From the NCBI GenBank assembly GCA_028095005.1, contig CM051460.1:18771501-18835500 (forward strand): DNA of 64,000 nucleotides. The letters run 5' to 3'. A program made the translations under genes and the position numbers. Under the pieces are notes generated by a model, which was not told the origin of the DNA, ran no database searches, and was given only the letters and a program-made list of their open reading frames with translations. This DNA is from Rhynchospora pubera. Lineage: Eukaryota > Streptophyta > Magnoliopsida > Poales > Cyperaceae. Shown piece after piece: positions 58,260 to 64,000 of this stretch; position 1 is the first letter of the stretch, and each line of letters opens with the position of its first letter.

Positions 58260-61119
58260 CTATTGTGCATACTAATGTATTGAGGCTTCAATGCATACTA
58301 ATTTAGACTGTTGGATCTGTTTTAAGATCCGTGCAGATGAAGTCGCTGGATCAAATAATTAACTTGTGCCTTCTCCTTAGTTTGCTCCGCTAGTCTGTCG
58401 ACTAAGTTGTTCCCCTCTTCGTTCTTCTCTCTCTCAAACGAAAATGAAAACCTAGAACTCACTCCATAATGAACAAATCGCTGGAAGTTTCCTCTCTCAA
58501 CAAATCGCTGGAAGTTTCCTCTTTCTGACCTCTCTCGACAAATCGCTGACGAATCGCTCCGCGATCTGACCTCTCGACAAATCGCTCAGACGAATCGCGC
58601 TACTCACTGACCTCTCTGATGCAAGCAAGTCGAGGAAACCCTATCCAGTTGAATCTCCTTCCAAGAGTTTCGTGAATGGAGATGCGCACAACATTGTCAG
58701 GTTTTACTGGCAAAGGGTGTCTTTTTTCTGTTTTTTACCAGTAGTTGGTTTAAGCTTTTTTTCTTAGTCTTTTTCTTTGTTAGCTTTTCAGGAGGTGCTT
58801 GGTGTTCAGTAGCCTTTTGACCATTAATTGCTTTATGAATCATACTTTAGTAATTGCTTTGTGGCTGGTATAGAAATTGAGCATGACCTATGTGATTATC
58901 AATTTCAATTAAGATTGTAAATTTAGATTTTTAATAAAGACATTGTTACTGCACATTGGTACTTCCGAAAGTTTGATGATTTTATATGTTAGATGATTTT
59001 ATATTTATTTTGTCTTTTTCTTGGCTTAATGTGTTAAATGTGCAACTGATTTTATATGCATTTTGTCTTTTTTTTTTCTTTTTCTTGGCTTATTTTGTCT
59101 TTATTCTGTACGAGTTGTTCAGGCACACTGTCGAAAATTTGAATCCAGAAGGCAGACCTTGCTTGGCTGGGTTTTTTATGATTATTATAAGCGTAACAAT
59201 TGCTTATCATGTATTGTTTTTTATTGCAAATTGGTGAAATATTGAAAATTAGTGAGTACACTTTAATACATGCTAATGGTGATGGTAGCAAATATATGGT
59301 TTGACGTATAGATTCATTTTTACCAATTTTTATTTCCTGTTTCCTATTGAAATGGTTTGAGTTGCTCCATGATCAGTCGAAAAATACTCTCTCAATCTTG
59401 CATTTTAACGTGAAACAATCCTTACAATAAAACAAGTACATATCAACTGGTACATACGGGTTTGTTATCAAACTAGGAGGTACATATCAAACAGGTACCA
59501 AAATTGCATCCATTTAGCATTTGTACCAAATAGCATCCATTTAATAATGGTATGCAACAGCACATACAAGATACAATATGGGGAGATTACACTAGTGAAA
59601 CAGCACATAAAGAAACAATATGGTATATAGAGAGATAATGATCTAGTAATCAAACATAGTACTGTCATCACTAAAATTAATATACAAGAATCAAACATTC
59701 AGTTGCTTAAATCATCACATTACAATTTAAGCAAAATCATCACTAGTAAGAGAACAATTATGATGCCAATTTTGATAAGGCAACAAATTGAACCTTATAC
59801 TTTCATAAATTTTAGATTATCAGCAGGAGTGCACAATCCATTGAATTGTTGACAAACTCGATTATTACATGAGAAAATTTCTCGATCGGGGTTTTTCGTC
59901 ATGGTGGACAACTTGACTACTGTGTAGTTATCACATCGCACACAAGGTGGATTTGGTCGCTCCAATTGCTTTGACTGCTCATTCCTACATCACAAGTAAT
60001 TTCTGTTAATTAGGCCTAGACTTATAAGAATTAAAATTGGGAGAAGATGATATGGTATAGTTATTTCTGTCAATATAAACAGATGCAGTGGCATACTGGT
60101 ACTCATGTAATGAAAGATAGTACAATTTTGATTTTCTTCTTGTTCAGTTTATTCACTGTTAACATATCACAATGAAATATACAAGTTACATAAACTACAG
60201 AGATGCATGATCAAAAACTGATTATACAGAGATACATGATAAAAACTAATTACACAGAGATGCACGATAAAAACTGAGATACACAAAGATACAAGCTACT
60301 ATGTGTGTGGTAAAACTGATTACAGAAATATAAAAGTGAACTACACTAACTACAAATAAAAGTGAACTACAATAACTACACAGATATATGATAAAATTTA
60401 AAGTACCAGAAACATTGAGCCTAATTAACTAATAATTATGCATGAAGCAGGACTTATATCTCACTTCACGTGAAGATAAGTGAGGCTAGGATTTTTGCAA
60501 TGTCAGACATCGCTTAACCTATCAATAATACTGTTATACAACCTAAATTTAACCATTGACAGCATCAATAAGACATCAAATTAACTCAAAACCAGATATT
60601 AGGAGTAAACCCTAATTTATCCAAATTACTCTATCGGCCTAAACATTCAACAGGGAAACTCAAAAAATAAAGAAAAGCCAAATTGCAAATTGCAAATTCG
60701 TTCAATTGAGAGAAGAAGAGAGTTACTGGAAGCTTCAACTATTCAGCGATTCCGCGAGCGATTCCGCGATTCGGCAATTCAGTAGTTTGTCAGAGCGGTG
60801 GTGAGAGAATCAGAGGGGACTAAGTTCAGAGAGCGATTCGTCAGTGAGTTCAGAGAGCGGCGCGATTCGTCGCCGATCTGTCGAGACAGGTGAGAGAGTG
60901 GACTGAGTTCTAGGTTTCATTTTTTGTTTGAGAGAGAAAGAGGAACGGAGAGGGGAACAATTTTGTCGAGAGAGAGAGTGTGCGGAGCAGAATAGAGAGA
61001 AAGGTGCATCTTAATTTTTTAATCCAGCGTCTTAGATCCGCACGGATCTTGAAGCAAATCCAACGATCTGAATTTGTATGCATTGGAATCCCAATACATT
61101 AGTATGCACAATAGGTTTT
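58255..61119. mobile_element. 2.9-kb non-autonomous TIR element
   Basis: Perfect terminal repeat AAAACCTATTGTGCATACTA at both ends, inverted. Similarity continues for over 100 bp (AAGATCCGTGC) and, imperfectly, through CT-rich segments with AATCGCTG words (58380-58640 versus 60640-60960). No transposase found; ORFs of 60-83 codons inside carry no motif. A roughly 30-bp tandem repeat (ACAGAGATGCATGAT) lies at 60195-60290. It is flanked by (TA)n on both sides. Confidence 0.82.
60195..60290. repeat. Three-copy tandem repeat, unit about 30 bp
   Basis: ACAGAGATGCATGATCAAAA and two variants in tandem inside the TIR element. Confidence 0.75.
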
Positions 61120-61126
61120 CTCTATA

Positions 61127-61127
<1 letters not shown>

Positions 61128-61162
<35 letters not shown>
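61128..61162. repeat. (TA)n tract
   Basis: About 16 TA units separating two TIR elements. Confidence 0.95.
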
Positions 61163-61165
<3 letters not shown>

Positions 61166-62650
61166 GATGGCTAAAGTCCTATGGATAGGACTGAGCCCAT
61201 CTCCTATTAAGTTTTCTACCGTCAGATCGCTTTAAACTTCGTGTGATGATGAGATCGGACAGTTCATATTTTAGCACGCAGAGAGCGCGATTCTTTATTT
61301 TTTCCGTTATGTGTTTCCGTCTCTAACCCTCTCTGTTTTCTCTCCTCTCCATCTCTGACTCTATTCCTTCTATCCTCACTCTCTGTCACGTCTCCTAGCG
61401 AAAGAGAGAGAAGAAAACCAAGCCTGACTTCCTTCATCGCACCTCGCACTTTTGCAACTCTCTCTCCGCAGCAACCCTAGAAAGGCTATGCTCTTCGATT
61501 TCTCTTCTTCCTGACCTTTATCTCGATCTTTCTCGCTTGATTTTGTGGAACCCTATCTTTCCATCTCTCTCACTCCCTCGCTTAAAAGTCATGGAAAACA
61601 AAACTTTGCCGATCCAAGAAAATAAAAAAATTATATCAAATCGATACTCATCTTCATTAATCCTTACTACTACTGTGTGCTTGCCGAGACAAAGAAAGAT
61701 GGATTAGTTGCTATCCTTGCATGGACCCCAAAGAAAGCACCAAAAGTTGATCCAAGACCAGAACGTCCTATGCATGTTGGCTGCTAGTCTGATTAATAAT
61801 TGTTGGTGATGCACCTTCATCATACTCGTTTAAGCTTAGTATATTCAATTTCTGCAAACTAGTGCAAAGAAATACCATTTCAGTTGATACAAATTACAGT
61901 GGAACACCATTTCAGACTTAATTTTTTTACACATGTTATTGTTCTACCATTGTCAATTTTGCATGAATTACCCTCGATTAGAACTTGGCTACAACCAATT
62001 GGTCATTAATTGAACCTCGCTTTAGAAATTGGGGACAACCAAACTGAATTATAAACACTTTTATTGACAAAATCTCTAACGAACCCATTTTTAATCTTCA
62101 TTAAAATTGCTAGTAAGGCAGATGCGAATGGGGAATGTAGAGAGAGAGAAATTGACCTTCTCTGTGCCTATAGAAACTTGCGATCTGGCCTCAATTACAC
62201 CAGTACCAAGTGACGAGGCTAACATTTAGTTTATCGCTCTGTACCTCGTTGGAGGTTAGCACCCAGTTAGAGCTTGTGTTGCGGGCGGCGGTTCGAATCG
62301 CTGGAGGGATGGAGAGAAATCGAATCGCTGTCTTGAGTAGAGTGGTAGTGAGCATAGGGCAAGAGATCCCAGAAAAGATATTCGAGTCGGAAGGGGGGGA
62401 AGGGAAAGAGATTGAATCGGAAGTGAGGAGAGCCATGAGGAAACTTTAGGTTGATAGAAGAAAAAGAAACGCTATAGATGGAGAGGAGACGAAGAGACTA
62501 AAGAATTTAACGGAAAAAATTAAAGGACTCACATCCTCAGCGCATCAACTTCAGCCGCCAGATCTGATCAAAGCACGAATCTTATAGAAATCTAATGGCT
62601 CAGAATTGAATAGGACAAGCCCTCTATCCTATTCAAAGGACTTTAGCCAA

Positions 62651-62654
<4 letters not shown>
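61163..62654. mobile_element. 1.5-kb non-autonomous TIR element
   Basis: Inverted ends GAGGATGGCTAAAGTCCTAT (left) and GAGATTGGCTAAAGTCCTTT (right, reverse complement). Imperfect similarity extends to CTCTCCTCTCCATCT (61340) versus its inverse (62475). The CT-rich interior gives spurious ORFs (61264-61449 minus, 62210-62449 plus). No transposase. Confidence 0.75.

Positions 62655-62718
<64 letters not shown>
62655..62718. repeat. (TA)n tract
   Basis: About 31 TA units between two TIR elements. Confidence 0.95.
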
Positions 62719-62721
<3 letters not shown>

Positions 62722-63109
62722 GATTGCTAAAATGCTATGCATATATAGTATGGATGACTTTCCTGTCACGGATTTATTTTTGAATTTCATGCTTCAAACT
62801 ATCGATCCAAACCATCCATTATCTTTCACATATTGATAGCTCATTAGAAACCAAATTTTATATTTTTTTATTATTTTTTTCATATTTTTGAAAACCCTCA
62901 ATCTAATAAATTCTAGACCCTGCAATAATAGCGACTTTTAAAGATCTGAAAAAATAGTAAAAAATTTTAAAAAAATGTAAAATTTGGTTTTTAATGAGAT
63001 TTCAATGTGAAGAAGATAATGAATGATTTGGATCGATTGTTTGAAGCATTATATTTAAGAACGAATCCGTAGCACAAAGGTCATCCGTACTATGCATAGT
63101 ATTTTAGCA

Positions 63110-63112
<3 letters not shown>
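62719..63112. mobile_element. Foldback MITE (9)
   Basis: Ends GAGGATTGCTAAAATGCTAT and inverted ATAGTATTTTAGCATTC. Arms share CGATCCAAACCATCC and AACCAAATTTTATA. Arm pairing is weaker than in element 8, so it is older. Confidence 0.8.

Positions 63113-63167
<55 letters not shown>
63113..63167. repeat. (TA)n tract
   Basis: About 27 TA units between two foldback elements. Confidence 0.95.
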
Positions 63168-63170
<3 letters not shown>

Positions 63171-63512
63171 TAGCTACGGTGAGTCGCGACCAAAACTCCT
63201 AGATCTAGATCAAAATGACCGATCCAACCGTCCAATATGATCTCCCTATTGAAATCTCCGTGCAAACCAAATTTTTATTTTTTCAAAATTTTTAAGTATT
63301 TTTTTCGGATTTTTAAAAACTGATGTTTTTGAATGGTTCAGAACCAATTAGATTAACGATTTTCTAAAATTTCAAAAAAATACTTAAAAATTTCGAAAAA
63401 ATAAAAAATTCGGTCTACATGGAGATTTCAATAGAGAGATCATATTGGATGTTTGGATCGGTCATTTTGATCTAGATCTAGAAGTTTTGGTCGCGACTCA
63501 CCGTAGCTAAAC
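63168..63512. mobile_element. Foldback MITE (10)
   Basis: Ends GTTTAGCTACGGTGAGTCGC and inverted GCGACTCACCGTAGCTAAAC. Closely related to element 8, but about 45 bp shorter because the inner copies of the GTGAGTCGCGACTC end palindrome are missing. Confidence 0.9.
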
Positions 63513-64000
63513 TCTATATATATATATAAGTTATAAAATATGATTTATGCAGTTTAGCGGTATAGTGTTGAATTATCGATACGGAGTTTTATCGGTGATA
63601 AAACGGTGATAATACGGTACATACACGAATGATGAAATTGATACTATTTATTATCAGCGTTATGATTTATAACTAATATAAGAGTATAATTACTTTAAAA
63701 CCACAAATACAAGATACACATAACTTTGTTGACCTTCTCATTATCCATACAAAAGAAAATCATTTCAATATCGCATACAAAAATAAAAGTAATTAAGCAT
63801 AAACTACAAGCAAAATTAAGGATGTGCCTGCAACAATTAAATAGAGGTGGTATGTATGCATCTGAACTTCAAATCGATGGTGCAGCCTATAATCACATTA
63901 CCTTTTACTCTTTTATTAGAGAATAAATAAAGATAAAAAAAAAGCAGCAGTAAGCATGCACTGGACAATGCAGCCAAGTTTAGTGGTACTGGAAAAATAC
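63513..64000. other. AT-rich end of window
   Basis: A short (TA)n tract at 63515-63527, then AT-rich sequence with no supported gene. Confidence 0.4.

Noticed and set aside
57976..58275. 99-codon ORF ending in Tyr-Ile repeats
   Set aside because: It translates a foldback arm and a (TA)n tract.
59052..59698. Several 60-83 codon ORFs inside the 2.9-kb TIR element as genes
   Set aside because: They overlap each other on both strands, hydrophobic by AT composition, with no motif.

Overview
The window is nuclear DNA of a flowering plant. It is AT-rich, and its host genes are tau-class glutathione S-transferases (GSTU), a vascular-plant family with one conserved intron. Most of the rest is plant transposons: Copia LTR elements, CACTA, hAT, Tourist-like and Mutator-like MITEs, a Helitron, a LINE relic and many foldback (hairpin) elements. 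I cannot name the species. No rRNA, tRNA, CRISPR array or bacterial-style operon is visible.

Host layer. Four GSTU copies lie on the minus strand in the same orientation at about 3.4-4.2, 7.5-8.5, 17.2-21.3 and 52.0-52.8 kb. They share the intron position, a TATTTAAG promoter box and, for the last two, homologous 3' flanks, so they are a tandem cluster later spread apart by transposons. Only the 52 kb copy looks normal (225 aa). The 7.5 kb copy is open but carries a 201-bp in-frame MITE plus target duplication in exon 2. The 3.4 kb copy is a frameshifted pseudogene. The 17-21 kb copy is a pseudogene whose exon 1 is split by a Copia element with a perfect 5-bp target duplication; that element has an internally inverted gag-pol.

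Transposon layer, left to right. Tandem repeats (1.1-2.0 kb); two hAT elements with 8-bp duplications (5.1-6.2 and 6.4-7.3 kb); foldback MITEs (9.8-12.3 kb); a 3.7-kb Helitron holding a fragment of a ubiquitin-conjugating enzyme gene (12.3-16.0 kb); another foldback; the rearranged Copia; small hAT and Tourist-like MITEs (21.8-23.5 kb); and an 11.3-kb CACTA element (23.9-35.2 kb). The CACTA carries a TNP2-type transposase gene and a multi-exon gene ending in a Ulp1-like cysteine protease domain. Three blocks of palindromic CTGTAACGG repeats flank and separate the two genes. Then come a 1.6-kb foldback (36.6-38.2 kb), a 9.7-kb Copia-type element with 1,784-bp LTRs but no intact ORF (39.4-49.1 kb), more MITEs, the intact GSTU, a LINE relic, and an inverted solo LTR of the same Copia family (55.8-57.6 kb). 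The last 6 kb is a run of five different foldback/TIR elements joined by (TA)n tracts.

Exon joins are read by eye from splice signals and frame. Transposon calls rest mainly on terminal structure and target-site duplications, which are quoted where seen. No database search was possible.
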